In this document: piece by piece, positions 1-8,767 of the stretch
Layout of the letters: the number at the start of each line of letters is the position of its first letter
How positions within the stretch are numbered: position 1 is the stretch's first letter
Assembly: GCF_002252155.1 (NCBI RefSeq)
Contig: NZ_NEFD01000007.1
Location: forward strand, 61,127-125,126
Direction of reading: 5' to 3'
Source of the DNA: Wohlfahrtiimonas sp. G9077
Lineage (GTDB): Bacteria; Pseudomonadota; Gammaproteobacteria; Cardiobacteriales; Wohlfahrtiimonadaceae
DNA: 64,000 nucleotides
Position numbers and translations under genes: made by a program
Notes under the pieces: model-generated
What the model was told of the DNA's origin: nothing
Seen by the model: the letters and a program-made list of their open reading frames with translations, nothing else
The model's database searches: none

Positions 1-183
1 GCGCATGAGTCCACTTCTTTAGAGATCGCTGAGGCCATTTTTGAATTGGCCAAGGGTGATGATGCATTGGCCGAAAAAATCTGGAGTGAAGCACAAGATG
101 AAGTCTTGCCGCTCGCGTTTTCAAAAACCGACGCTGATCATCTTTTCTGGGGTTTACAGCGCATTGATCGCAAAGATGTTTAA
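1..183 (+). CDS. yccJ: YccJ-family protein, 3' end only
   Basis: The window opens inside a reading frame that runs from base 1 to a TAA at 181-183 and encodes the last 60 residues of a small protein. The stretch [15 protein letters not shown], then [22 protein letters not shown] and a C-terminal IDRKDV, follows E. coli YccJ (75 residues) almost position by position as I recall it, so the missing 5' part should be only about 15-20 codons. YccJ is a small soluble protein of unknown function. No upstream context is visible. The gene ends 16 bases before a strong terminator. Confidence 0.75.
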   Translation, partial: AHESTSLEIAEAIFELAKGDDALAEKIWSEAQDEVLPLAFSKTDADHLFWGLQRIDRKDV

Positions 184-198
184 CAGAAACTGAATACA

Positions 199-226
199 AA
201 AATCCCCGTCGTAACGGGGATTTTTT
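199..226. terminator. Bidirectional terminator between yccJ and the symporter
   Basis: The hairpin AATCCCCG / CGGGGATT has A and T tracts on both sides, so it can end the yccJ transcript on the plus strand and the symporter transcript on the minus strand. Confidence 0.9.
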
Positions 227-241
227 ATGATGATTCATGCA

Positions 242-1630
242 CTATTTTTTCTGTGCCGCCTTGGTGATTTTCACCACAATGGTGGAAAGTAAAATTAAGG
301 CCAAAATGTTTGGCAATACCATCAAGCCATTGAACATATCCGCCATATCCCACACCAAATCCACTTTAAAGAAAGCGGCGATGAAAATACATGCCACCAC
401 CATCATTTGGAAAATGCGGATCGCCACTTCAGAGCCAAAGAGATAACGCACATTTGTCTCTGCATAATAATACCAACCCACAATGGTGGAAAAGGCAAAA
501 CACAATAAGGCAATGCTCACAAAGTAGCTACCAAAGGCACCAAAGACCGATTGATACGCTTGCTGCGTCACGGCAATGCCTTTCACTTGATAGACAGATA
601 AAAAGTTACCTTGCCCCACCACATTGCCAAGGGCTGCCCAATCTTTCAGTGCGGAAGTAATGATGACAAAACCCGTTAACGTCACAATCGTACACACAAT
701 GAAAACACCCATCATGGCTAAAAATGCTTGCTGTTCAGGCGCGGTGTCTTTCGCCACCGCATGCGCGTGTGGCGTTGACCCCATCCCTGCTTCATTGGAG
801 AATAAACCACGAGCAATACCAAAGCGCGCCGCCTGTTGAATCGCAATCCCCGCGCCCGCGCCTAACACAGCTTCAGGATCAAAAGCCGCCACAAAAATCA
901 CGCGGCAAGCATCCCATAAATAGGCTGAATTGATGGTTAAAATCACCACAACGCCCAATAGATAAAAGAGCGCCATCAACGGAATCAATTTTTCCACCAC
1001 CGCTGCAATGTTTTTAATGCCGCCCATAATCACTAAACCTGTGATGCTGGCCAATATTAAACCCATTAACCATGTTGGTGTATTAAATGAGTTGCTAAAT
1101 GCCTCCACAATTGAGTTGCTTTGCACCATGTTGCCAATTAAACCCAATGCCATGATGATGAGCACTGCAAACAACACCGCCAACCACTTCATGCCAAGCC
1201 CGCGCTCAATATAATAAGCCGGTCCGCCCACCACTTGCCCATTGCGATCTTTAGTTTTGAAATGAATGGCCAAAATGGCTTCTGCATAAATGGTGGCCAT
1301 GCCTAAAAATGAGGAGACCCAAATCCAAAAAAGCGCACCGGGTCCACCCAATAAAATGGCGGTGGCAGGTCCGGCTAAATTCCCTGTGCCCACTTGGCCG
1401 GCAATCGCTGTTGCAACAGCCTGAAATGAGCTCATCCCGTTTTTCCCAGCTTTTTCACCTTTTAGGGAAACGCCTGAAAAAAACATCTTCATCCCCGAGA
1501 AAAACCCTCGCACCTGAATGAATTTTAATCTGAATGTGAAAAAGATACCCACGCCAACGAGTAGGTAAATCAGAATATTGTTCCACAAAATTCCATTAAC
1601 GGCATTCACGACCGTTTCTAAAGCATGCAT
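242..1630 (-). CDS. Alanine/glycine:cation symporter (AGCS family)
   Basis: A 462-residue inner-membrane protein of the AGCS (AlsT/DagA) family, which imports alanine or glycine with sodium. About eleven hydrophobic segments are visible. The family's most conserved block, SSFQA (67-71) followed by GQVGTGNLAG (78-87), is intact, as is the GPAYYIERGLG stretch near residue 136. The length is normal for the family. The start ATG at 1630 follows AAGGAGG with a short spacer. The gene is single, diverges from yedE and ends at the shared terminator. No glycine riboswitch is apparent in the roughly 250-base upstream region. Whether the substrate is alanine, glycine or glutamine cannot be read from the sequence. 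Confidence 0.9.
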   Translation of the reverse strand: MHALETVVNAVNGILWNNILIYLLVGVGIFFTFRLKFIQVRGFFSGMKMFFSGVSLKGEKAGKNGMSSFQAVATAIAGQVGTGNLAGPATAILLGGPGALFWIWVSSFLGMATIYAEAILAIHFKTKDRNGQVVGGPAYYIERGLGMKWLAVLFAVLIIMALGLIGNMVQSNSIVEAFSNSFNTPTWLMGLILASITGLVIMGGIKNIAAVVEKLIPLMALFYLLGVVVILTINSAYLWDACRVIFVAAFDPEAVLGAGAGIAIQQAARFGIARGLFSNEAGMGSTPHAHAVAKDTAPEQQAFLAMMGVFIVCTIVTLTGFVIITSALKDWAALGNVVGQGNFLSVYQVKGIAVTQQAYQSVFGAFGSYFVSIALLCFAFSTIVGWYYYAETNVRYLFGSEVAIRIFQMMVVACIFIAAFFKVDLVWDMADMFNGLMVLPNILALILLSTIVVKITKAAQKK

Positions 1631-1819
1631 GTTACCTCCTTAATACAGCCGTATAGTGTATAATTTTTTTCACAGGTTGTATGGGAATAATTCAAAAAAT
1701 CTACTACTCTATTGTCTCGATTTCCATTAGAATGGCGCTCTTTTCTCAGCGCATTTGAGACCACACACTTTATGATCAACACCGCACGCTTTTTCTTACA
1801 GCAGTGACGCACTCACAGA

Positions 1820-1882
1820 ATCTCTAGGTTAGAGATAGGCTCGGGTGCTCGTCGTTGATTGCGTGTTGATGGTGAACACCCG
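1820..1882 (+). promoter_or_regulatory. Structured leader ahead of yedE
   Basis: Two inverted repeats lie in the 5' region of yedE. The first is ATCTCTA-ggt-TAGAGAT (1820-1836), a perfect 7-base-pair hairpin. The second is CGGGTG (1842-1847) facing CACCCG (1877-1882), whose right arm can alternatively pair with GGTG at 1871-1874. I do not recognise a known riboswitch. Whether the region is transcribed is inference. Confidence 0.3.
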
Positions 1883-1920
1883 TCTTTTGTCGACCTCAAA
1901 AAACAAGGACAGGGTTCAAC

Positions 1921-3153
1921 ATGACCACATGGCACACTTTTAAACAAAAATATCTGATTCAATTTTGGAATCCCGTGGCAGCAGTGATTGCTGCTGGGAT
2001 TTTGGCCACTTATTACTTTGGCATCACCGGCACTTTATGGGCCGTAACGGGAGAATTTACGCGCTGGGGCGGGCACATTTTACAAGCCTTTGGCGTGGAT
2101 CCAAGCGATTGGACGTATTTTAAAATGATCGGCTTTCAAGGCTCGCCTTTAGATCGCACCGATGGTTTATTATTGATTGGGATGTTTGGTGGTTGTATCG
2201 CTGCAGCACTTTGGGCAAACAACATCAAATATAGAAGCTCACCCCATAAAATCCGTATTTTCCAAGCATTGCTTGGCGGCATCATTGCCGGCTTTGGCGC
2301 CCGTTTAGCGATGGGTTGTAACTTAGCGGCATTCTTTACCGGCATTCCACAATTCTCCTTGCACGCTTGGTTCTTTGCCATCACAACGGCAATCGGCTCA
2401 TATGCAGGTGCGAAAGTGGCCTTGCATCCGATTTTTCGCATTCCACTCAAAGTGCAAAAAGTCACCGCTCAAGCGCCTCTTCAACAAAATCCTGCCCAAG
2501 TCAAACGCCGTTTTATCATCGGTTCCATCGTGTTTGCGGCATTGTTCATCACAGGGCTTGTTTTACTCTTCATTAAACCATTGTTTGGCATTGCATTGAT
2601 CTTCGGGACGGCATTTGGTTTACTCATCGAGCGCGCACAAATCTGCTTTACCTCAGCATTTCGTGATTTATGGATCACAGGACGCACACACATGGCCAAA
2701 GCCATCATCATCGGTATGATTGTGAGCACCATTGGGACATTTGCATTCATTGAAGCAGGCATTGCACCTAAAATTTACTGGGCAGCACCAAATGCCATTT
2801 TAGGCGGCTTACTCTTTGGCTTTGGCATTGTGTTGGCCGGCGGCTGTGAAACTGGCTGGATGTATCGTGCCGTTGAAGGCCAAGTGCATTATTGGTGGGT
2901 TGGCGCAGGCAACATCATTGGTGCCACAGTTTTGGCTTATTACTGGGATGATTTATCCCCTTATTTGGTGGCGGATTTCGATAAAATCGACCTCTTAAAA
3001 TCCATGGGCACATATGGCGGCTTAATCTTTAACTATGCGCTGATGATGATCTCCCTTGGCCTGATTTTATGGTGGGAACGCCGCTTTTTCAATCGACGCG
3101 CAAAAGCAGCTCAAGCAGCCATCACGCGCCCCATTAATGTTGTGAATTCATAA
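1921..3153 (+). CDS. yedE: YedE inner-membrane sulfur-compound transporter
   Basis: A 410-residue polytopic membrane protein of the YeeE/YedE family. It matches E. coli YedE (401 residues) over its whole length, including the double motif GFGARLAMGCNLAAF near residue 125 and GIVLAGGCETGWMYRA near residue 302; each contains the conserved membrane-buried cysteine of the family. Relatives such as YeeE/TsuA carry thiosulfate through the inner membrane and hand it to a TusA-like partner; others are linked to selenium metabolism. It is followed after 9 bases by yedF, so the two form an operon. The start follows AAGGACAGGGTTCAAC. The substrate is inferred from the family. Confidence 0.9.
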   Translation: MTTWHTFKQKYLIQFWNPVAAVIAAGILATYYFGITGTLWAVTGEFTRWGGHILQAFGVDPSDWTYFKMIGFQGSPLDRTDGLLLIGMFGGCIAAALWANNIKYRSSPHKIRIFQALLGGIIAGFGARLAMGCNLAAFFTGIPQFSLHAWFFAITTAIGSYAGAKVALHPIFRIPLKVQKVTAQAPLQQNPAQVKRRFIIGSIVFAALFITGLVLLFIKPLFGIALIFGTAFGLLIERAQICFTSAFRDLWITGRTHMAKAIIIGMIVSTIGTFAFIEAGIAPKIYWAAPNAILGGLLFGFGIVLAGGCETGWMYRAVEGQVHYWWVGAGNIIGATVLAYYWDDLSPYLVADFDKIDLLKSMGTYGGLIFNYALMMISLGLILWWERRFFNRRAKAAQAAITRPINVVNS

Positions 3154-3162
3154 GGAATAATC

Positions 3163-3414
3163 ATGGACAATTCAATTAAAATCGAAGACATCGTACCCAC
3201 CTTACGCCTTGACATGGTGGGCGAACCTTGCCCATATCCTGCCGTGGCAACCCTTGAAGTCATGCCGCAGCTCAATGATGGCGATATTTTAGAGGTGATC
3301 AGCGATTGCCCACAATCGATCAATAACATTCCAATCGATGCAAAAAATCATGGCTATGAAGTGCTCTCCATTGAGCAACATGGCCCTACGATTCGTTATT
3401 TGATTCGTAAGTAA
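3163..3414 (+). CDS. yedF: YedF, TusA-like sulfur carrier
   Basis: An 83-residue cytosolic protein of the TusA/SirA family, close to E. coli YedF (77 residues). The LDMVGEPCPYP motif places the family cysteine at residue 23; in TusA relatives this residue carries sulfur as a persulfide. It ends with the typical GPTIRYLI strand. The ATG follows AAGGAATAATC and sits 9 bases after yedE, so it is probably the cytosolic acceptor for whatever YedE imports. A strong terminator follows directly. Confidence 0.92.
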   Translation: MDNSIKIEDIVPTLRLDMVGEPCPYPAVATLEVMPQLNDGDILEVISDCPQSINNIPIDAKNHGYEVLSIEQHGPTIRYLIRK

Positions 3415-3421
3415 GTGAATA

Positions 3422-3452
3422 AAAAAGCGAGAACACAATGTTCTCGCTTTTT
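3422..3452. terminator. Bidirectional terminator after yedF
   Basis: GCGAGAACA-caa-TGTTCTCGC is flanked by A5 and T5 tracts, so it serves yedF on the plus strand and the deaminase gene on the minus strand. Confidence 0.92.
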
Positions 3453-3468
3453 AAATACTCATTACCAT

Positions 3469-5157
3469 TTAAACGTTATAAAACTCATCTTTAATATTGA
3501 TTAAAGGTTTATATAATTTCATAAAAGCACTTTCCGCAACGCCCACAAACATATCTAATTTAGGATATTTATCTTTATCCCCTGATTGCAAGGTTTGCGC
3601 ATTCGAAATATCAGGATATGCATCAATATACACAATTCGACTAACACCTAATTGCATGGCTTTTTTAGCACACAACTGACATGGACTGGCAGTGGTATAC
3701 AAAATACTATGTTTTAAAGAACCACCTCCAACTTTCGAGGACTGCAGAAATGCATTTTCCTCTGCATGTAGTGCGCGTTCACGCGTTGTATTTTTAAACT
3801 CTTTTAATAAAGCCTCTTGCAGTTTTGGCGATAAATTTTCATCTTGATTTTTTGCCATCACTTCGCTTAATTTCTCTTGACCATTTCTACGGTTTTCTAA
3901 ATCTTTAAAGCAAAATGGCTGATAATTCACACCGATGGTTGCTGCAACATGATGCTTAAATCTTTCACTTGTTTCATATTCACTAAATTCAGGGCTGCCC
4001 TTATGATCCATTAATAACGAATGTGATGAGCGATATAAGCATGGAATTGAACCTTCAGGCACATCATTCCATCCGATGCCGAGCACATAACCATCTTTCC
4101 CTACAACACATGCGCCAACTTGACGAGAAATACATCCTGAGTTGTATCGTGCAGTTAAAGCAATCTGCATACTTCTCTCATCTTTAGAAGGCGTAAAAAG
4201 ACCCGGACGACGAATTAAACAGACATATTTCACCAATTGATATTGAAAATCTTTAATGTCTAAATTATTGGTAATAAAAACATCACCATTACCAATACAC
4301 TCATTAATATTTTGTGAATGATTTTCATCTTTATTGGTTTCATGCTTTTCAATCAATTCATAGTCATCTAATTTATGCCCAAATTGGGACAATATGCGAT
4401 TCTTGCGCTCCTTCTTGCTAGCATTAATCGAAAACAAATAAAAATTTGAGTATCGTGCTTTGAAATAGTTGATTTCATAAAGATTGCGCAGCGCATCAAG
4501 CACAAAAAATTTATACCCTTCTTTTCTTAAATGCTTAATGGTTTGCTTAATGAAATCCGCTATCGCAAAAACAGATGCAATCTTTTTTTGGTACAGCAAT
4601 GTACTATTAATGAATGCTTGTAAGCCTTGTTCACGTAATTCTGAACCAATTTTCTGAAAAACCTTTGTATAAGGGCTCTGTGTCTTCACTACATGTTGTT
4701 GAATGCATCCATTCAATTGCTTTAATAATTCAGATAATTGCCCTGATTCTTGACCACTGGGCGTTAAAATTGCTGCACAAATTTTTTGGCACAATTGATG
4801 GGTTGCACGATACACTTCAGCATCACCCTTGAACCACTTCTTGACTTGATACTCTTCATCAAGATACTTATCCTCATGATTAAAGAATATGCAAAACAAT
4901 AAATTAGAAACTTTTAAATGGTAAAACTCTTTCCATTGATGTGTCTTCAAAAAATTCTGAATCTTATTCAGTCGATAAGGTTCTAATGCATCAAACTCCC
5001 GCTGATGCTCCCTAAGTGGTAACAATGATTCTATATTAATGGCTGAGCTTAAAATCTCCGCACTTTTGGTACAACCACTGCCTAACGCGCCGGTTAAACC
5101 AATCACAATAAAATTCTCTCTTAATTCTTGGTATATTTCATTATTATGATTCATCAT
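3469..5157 (-). CDS. avcD: Anti-phage dCTP deaminase, AvcD type
   Basis: A 562-residue two-domain protein. The N-terminal part is a P-loop NTPase/kinase-like domain with GALGSGCTKS at 23-32. The C-terminal part, from about residue 330, is a deoxycytidylate deaminase with zinc and catalytic residues H464-A-E466 and P-C493-xx-C496. This layout and length are those of AvcD, the deaminase of the Vibrio AvcID defence system, which drains dCTP/dCMP pools during phage infection. The gene is richer in A and T than its neighbours and stands alone between two hairpin terminators, which suggests acquisition as a cassette. Only 86 bases separate it from bioA, leaving no space for a separate upstream AvcI RNA gene. 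Start: ATG preceded by GGAGAGG. An ordinary dCMP deaminase is unlikely given the size and the N-terminal domain. Confidence 0.8.
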   Translation of the reverse strand: MMNHNNEIYQELRENFIVIGLTGALGSGCTKSAEILSSAINIESLLPLREHQREFDALEPYRLNKIQNFLKTHQWKEFYHLKVSNLLFCIFFNHEDKYLDEEYQVKKWFKGDAEVYRATHQLCQKICAAILTPSGQESGQLSELLKQLNGCIQQHVVKTQSPYTKVFQKIGSELREQGLQAFINSTLLYQKKIASVFAIADFIKQTIKHLRKEGYKFFVLDALRNLYEINYFKARYSNFYLFSINASKKERKNRILSQFGHKLDDYELIEKHETNKDENHSQNINECIGNGDVFITNNLDIKDFQYQLVKYVCLIRRPGLFTPSKDERSMQIALTARYNSGCISRQVGACVVGKDGYVLGIGWNDVPEGSIPCLYRSSHSLLMDHKGSPEFSEYETSERFKHHVAATIGVNYQPFCFKDLENRRNGQEKLSEVMAKNQDENLSPKLQEALLKEFKNTTRERALHAEENAFLQSSKVGGGSLKHSILYTTASPCQLCAKKAMQLGVSRIVYIDAYPDISNAQTLQSGDKDKYPKLDMFVGVAESAFMKLYKPLINIKDEFYNV

Positions 5158-5208
5158 TCCTCTCCTGCACAGATTAAAGTGATGACTCCATCATGGCACA
5201 TTAAAATA

Positions 5209-5232
5209 AAAAAGCCACTTCCGTGGCTTTTT
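5209..5232. terminator. Terminator downstream of bioA
   Basis: AAAAAGCCAC-ttcc-GTGGCTTTTT is a symmetrical hairpin 11 bases past the bioA stop. It isolates bioA from the deaminase gene. Confidence 0.9.
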
Positions 5233-5243
5233 CATCATATGGT

Positions 5244-6599
5244 TTATACCTGCGTCAATGCATAATCAATGGCATCGGTGGCGATGTTCACCATCCATTT
5301 GATCTGATCTTCCGTCACAATGTAAGGCGTATTGAAATAGACAATGCCACCCAATGGACGAATGAGCAAACCGTGCTTCATGGCATAATCAAACATTTTC
5401 AGCCCAATGCGGCTTTCCCATGAAAATGGCGTGCGCGTTGCCTTATCCTTCACCACTTCAATCGCCGTGATCATCCCTGTTTGACGAACTTCTGCCACAT
5501 TTGGATGATCCTTTAAAGGCGCTGTATATTTTGCAAAAGCTTGGATCAACGCTTGATTCTGATTGATCACATCATCTTCTCTAAAGATGGACAATGTCGC
5601 TAAAGCTGCACTGCATGCCAACGCATTGCCTGTATAGCTGTGGGAATGTAAAAAGACCGATTCAGGATGATATTCACGATAAAATGCATCATAAACTTTC
5701 TTGCTGGTCATGCACACAGACATGGGTAAATAACCGCCCGTCAATGCTTTTGATAAGCACAAAAAGTCTGGCACCATATCTGCTTGCTCATGGGCAAACA
5801 TTGTACCGGTGCGCCCAAAGCCAACGGCAATTTCATCCAAAATGATGTGCACATTGTATTGATCACACAGTTCGCGCAATTTTGTTAAATACAAAGGCGA
5901 ATGCATGCGCATGCCGCCGGCACATTGCACCAAAGGCTCAATGATCACGGCAGCAATCTCATGATGATGCTCATGAATCAATGCTTCCATCTCCGCAAAG
6001 CGCTTTAACGTATACGCTTCTACCGTCTCATCTTCTGCTTTTTCATACAGATCAGGCGCTGTGACTTTAAAGGTATCAAAGAGCATTGATTTATAGCTTT
6101 GCGTATATAAAGGCGCATCGCCTACAGACATCGCGCCCACCGTTTCACCATGATAACTGTTGGTAAAGGTGACAAATTTATTCTTCGTGGGCTCGCCCAC
6201 ATTGCGCCAATAATGCATGCTCATTTTAAGAGCAGATTCAATGCACGATGAGCCATTATCGGCATAAAAACAGTAATCTAAGCCATCACGCGTGATGCGC
6301 ACCAACTCTTCAGACAAGCGAATCATCGGCTCATGGGTAAAACCTGCCATGATCACATGCTCCAATTGATCCAATTGATTTTTAACAGCTTGATTGATTT
6401 TAGGATTCGCATGACCAAAGACATTCACCCACCATGAACTGATGCCATCTAAATATTTGTTGTCATCAAAGTCATACAGCCAAACCCCTTCCCCGCGCTT
6501 AATGGGCACTAAAGGATAGGTTTCATGATCTTTCATTTGCGTACACGGATGCCACACCACGGATAAATCGCGCTGCATCCATTTTTGATTTTCTGTCAT
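5244..6599 (-). CDS. bioA: Adenosylmethionine-8-amino-7-oxononanoate aminotransferase
   Basis: A 451-residue class III PLP aminotransferase that makes 7,8-diaminopelargonate (DAPA) from KAPA using S-adenosylmethionine, the third step of biotin ring assembly. Visible family marks are the N-terminal HPCTQM motif (17-22), GISSWWVNVFGHANP (52-66), the PLP-binding ILDEIAVGFGRTG block with Asp255, and LSKALTGGYLP with the Schiff-base Lys284. Length is normal. It starts 3 bases after bioD ends, so the two are co-transcribed under the BirA operator upstream of bioD. bioB, bioF, bioC and bioH are not in the window. Confidence 0.96.
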   Translation of the reverse strand: MTENQKWMQRDLSVVWHPCTQMKDHETYPLVPIKRGEGVWLYDFDDNKYLDGISSWWVNVFGHANPKINQAVKNQLDQLEHVIMAGFTHEPMIRLSEELVRITRDGLDYCFYADNGSSCIESALKMSMHYWRNVGEPTKNKFVTFTNSYHGETVGAMSVGDAPLYTQSYKSMLFDTFKVTAPDLYEKAEDETVEAYTLKRFAEMEALIHEHHHEIAAVIIEPLVQCAGGMRMHSPLYLTKLRELCDQYNVHIILDEIAVGFGRTGTMFAHEQADMVPDFLCLSKALTGGYLPMSVCMTSKKVYDAFYREYHPESVFLHSHSYTGNALACSAALATLSIFREDDVINQNQALIQAFAKYTAPLKDHPNVAEVRQTGMITAIEVVKDKATRTPFSWESRIGLKMFDYAMKHGLLIRPLGGIVYFNTPYIVTEDQIKWMVNIATDAIDYALTQV

Positions 6600-6602
6600 T
6601 GT

Positions 6603-7283
6603 TTATGCGTCCAAAGGAAGGGATAAATGATCAGCGGCGCTTTCATCCGCTTGTAAAAATGGAACGATGCCAAGGCAAGGCGCCGGCATGTGTGCCATGA
6701 GATAATCCAGATTTTCTTGTTGATAGGGCATGTCAGGATCTACACAATTGGCCACCCAACCGGCCACCGTTAAACCTGAACGCTCAATGGATTCCACCGT
6801 CAATAATGCATGATTAATGGCCCCCAATTTCACGCCCACCACAACAATAACCGGTAAACCTGCTGCTTTGACCCAATCAGAATAACACTCTGTTTGATTT
6901 AAAGGCGTGTGCCAACCGCCTGCACCTTCCACCAAGACAAAGTCCGCCGGCTCTGATAATGCAGGCTTTAAGGCTTCTGTAATGCTGGCAACAGTAAGGG
7001 TGACTTTCTCTTGCTCTGCCACAATGTGGGGCGCAATCGCAGGTGCAAAGCAAAAAGGATTAATGATGTCATATGGACAAGGATAAGATGATGCCGCTTG
7101 ATGAGCGAGAGCATCTTCATTGCGAAGGCCATTGATGGTCATTTCACTGCCGCTGGCCACAGGCTTAATGCCCAAAGATTGCAAACCTGAACGGGCAGCT
7201 TTTTCCAATAAACCCGCAGTGATGCGTGTTTTACCAATTTCTGTGTCCGTGCCGGTCACAAAAAAGCGTTGTGTTGTTCTCAT
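6603..7283 (-). CDS. bioD: Dethiobiotin synthetase
   Basis: About 226 residues; converts DAPA, CO2 and ATP to dethiobiotin in the cytosol. The P-loop GTDTEIGKT sits at 10-18, and GIKPVASG and VEGAGGW follow as expected for BioD. The frame is open upstream to 7331, but homology begins at MRTTQRFFVTG, and an AGAGTGA element precedes that ATG, so I place the start at 7283. It is the first gene of bioD-bioA. A candidate BirA operator lies 55 bases upstream. Confidence 0.93.
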   Translation of the reverse strand: MRTTQRFFVTGTDTEIGKTRITAGLLEKAARSGLQSLGIKPVASGSEMTINGLRNEDALAHQAASSYPCPYDIINPFCFAPAIAPHIVAEQEKVTLTVASITEALKPALSEPADFVLVEGAGGWHTPLNQTECYSDWVKAAGLPVIVVVGVKLGAINHALLTVESIERSGLTVAGWVANCVDPDMPYQQENLDYLMAHMPAPCLGIVPFLQADESAADHLSLPLDA

Positions 7284-7337
7284 ATTCACTCTGTTTTGGT
7301 TAATCAAACAGGTAAAATTGTAACCCCGCAACGCTTT

Positions 7338-7371
7338 ATGTCAAACAATTAAAATATTTTATGGTTTACAT
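7338..7371 (-). promoter_or_regulatory. BirA (biotin repressor) operator
   Basis: Read on the minus strand, ATGTAAACC is followed by a 16-base spacer and GTTTGACAT. The E. coli bio operator has TTGTAAACC, 16 bases and GGTTTACAA. The left half matches at 8 of 9 positions. The right half is weaker (6 of 8 in the core), but the spacing is identical and the site is directly upstream of bioD. Confidence 0.75.
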
Positions 7372-7415
7372 AATCACTTAATGACTTGTATTCATTCACT
7401 TATTTTGTTTCATAT

Positions 7416-8051
7416 TCATGCACCAAGCGCATAACAACTCACCCAAAATCGCTGATCCCACAAGCAACCTTCGCGGTAACTCGCCATCATTGCTTGCTGC
7501 AACTCAGTCGATGCATGTGCACCATAATCATCACACACTTCTCGCAATTTATGCACAGATTCAGCATGCTCAATGCCCGCATACATATCAATCCATGCCG
7601 TATATGGATTATTTTCCCGCGCATGATTCGCATAAATGTATTGCCCAAGGCGCTGATACACAATGAAACAAGGCAAAATCCCTGCCAATGCAATCTCTAT
7701 GGGCGCATTGCACAATTGATCATAAAAGTTGAGAAAACCTTTGAGCGTTTCACTCTCAGTAATGCTAGATAAATCCCGCGTGAGATATTGATCATGCAGC
7801 GCTTGTTCACCGGCCATATTTTCTGCCACAAAGCCTTCAAAATAGCGCTGATAACGGGGATCTGTCATGCGTTGTGCAAAGTGCAACAACACCGCAGAAA
7901 AGCCACGTAAATACAAAGCATCTTGCTCAATGTAAAAGGTAAAGCGCTCTTTTGCCAATGTGCCTTTCATCAATTGCTGAATAAAAGGCAACTGCTTTGT
8001 GGTTTCATACAATGGCAATTGCGCTTGCCATACCGCTTCACTCCACTGCAT
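7416..8051 (-). CDS. tenA: TenA-family aminopyrimidine aminohydrolase (thiaminase II)
   Basis: A 211-residue all-helical protein of the TenA/THI-4 family, which hydrolyses base-degraded thiamine (aminopyrimidine) to HMP for salvage. It has the family's QD pair near residue 44, the nucleophile Cys128 in GILPCF, and a C-terminal FW motif. The second catalytic acid, Glu205 in B. subtilis TenA, appears to be replaced by Asp199 in the WDQRFW stretch. No thiamine genes are nearby; the gene shares a TAATG overlap with the upstream methyltransferase and follows the PdxR-type regulator. It may therefore act on a compound other than thiamine debris. The catalytic residues are from memory of the family. 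Confidence 0.8.
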   Translation of the reverse strand: MQWSEAVWQAQLPLYETTKQLPFIQQLMKGTLAKERFTFYIEQDALYLRGFSAVLLHFAQRMTDPRYQRYFEGFVAENMAGEQALHDQYLTRDLSSITESETLKGFLNFYDQLCNAPIEIALAGILPCFIVYQRLGQYIYANHARENNPYTAWIDMYAGIEHAESVHKLREVCDDYGAHASTELQQAMMASYREGCLWDQRFWVSCYALGA

Positions 8052-8755
8052 TATTTCGGTTTATATGCACAAATGGCCACATAATCGCCTTTATCAAAGC
8101 CGCTCACAGGTTCTTCAATCTGTGAGTCTGAGTAGACCGGATGCGTGGTTAAGGTTTGATAGAATTCAAAATCCACAAAACCCACTTTTTCCATGATGTC
8201 GATCTTCTCGCCTGTGGTGCGCCAATTCGCTTGATCCACCAATTCAATGGGATAAGGATTGCGCGGATAAACGCCTGTTAATAAAGGATGATCCCAAGAT
8301 TTCACCGCTTTTGCCAAGTTATACAATAAGCCATAACCGCTCTCTTTTGGGATGTCGATCACAATCACTTTGCCACCGGGATTGAGCGCATTGAAACTAT
8401 TGGTCAATGCTTTGCCTAAATCTGTGATGTAACCTGGGCAACCGTTGTACAAAATGGTGTCATAGGTGCGGCCAAGATAATCATAATTTTCTGCTGTTTC
8501 AATCATCACTTCTAAGCCACGTTTCGCCGCAATTGCCGCCATATCTTTTGAGGGTTCGACGCCATCTGTGATGTGAATGCCAAACTCTTGGCGCAAAATG
8601 GATTCAAATAAACCGCTGCCACAGCCGACAGATACAATGTTCTCACAGCCTTCTAAGGTTTTGGCCACCAATTTAACTTCTGACATCAATACATTGCTGT
8701 TGTCTAAAAACCAACTGTCATATTTTTGTGCGTATTGATCAAAACTTTTTTTCAT
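8051..8755 (-). CDS. Class I SAM-dependent methyltransferase
   Basis: A 234-residue soluble protein with the Rossmann glycine motif VSVGCGSG (41-48), an acidic end of strand 2 (GVEPS) and the post-I motifs of class I methyltransferases. It starts like many BioC/UbiE-type enzymes (FDQYAQKYDSWF), but I cannot name a substrate. It lies 12 bases after the PdxR-type gene and overlaps tenA by one base, so it is the middle gene of a regulator-methyltransferase-tenA operon divergent from pdxS. A role in B6 or thiamine metabolism is only suggested by that context. BioC is a weaker alternative, because the bio genes behind it have their own operator. Confidence 0.8.
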   Translation of the reverse strand: MKKSFDQYAQKYDSWFLDNSNVLMSEVKLVAKTLEGCENIVSVGCGSGLFESILRQEFGIHITDGVEPSKDMAAIAAKRGLEVMIETAENYDYLGRTYDTILYNGCPGYITDLGKALTNSFNALNPGGKVIVIDIPKESGYGLLYNLAKAVKSWDHPLLTGVYPRNPYPIELVDQANWRTTGEKIDIMEKVGFVDFEFYQTLTTHPVYSDSQIEEPVSGFDKGDYVAICAYKPK

Positions 8756-8767
8756 GATTATCGTCTC

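Noticed and set aside
237..446. Open frames opposite the symporter and many other long antisense frames in the window
   Set aside because: Low-complexity or basic translations without ribosome sites, fully explained by codon bias of the real gene on the other strand.
1631..1830. Glycine riboswitch ahead of the AGCS symporter
   Set aside because: No tandem aptamer core or conserved GG-rich loops; only weak promoter-like strings.
5158..5243. Possible AvcI RNA antitoxin upstream of the deaminase
   Set aside because: The gap is 86 bases and already holds the bioA terminator and the deaminase ribosome site; too short for the known RNA and no matching structure.
8051..8755. Assignment of the methyltransferase as BioC
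   Set aside because: The N-terminus is BioC-like, but the gene belongs to the regulator-tenA operon, outside the BirA-controlled bioDA unit, and lacks decisive BioC features.
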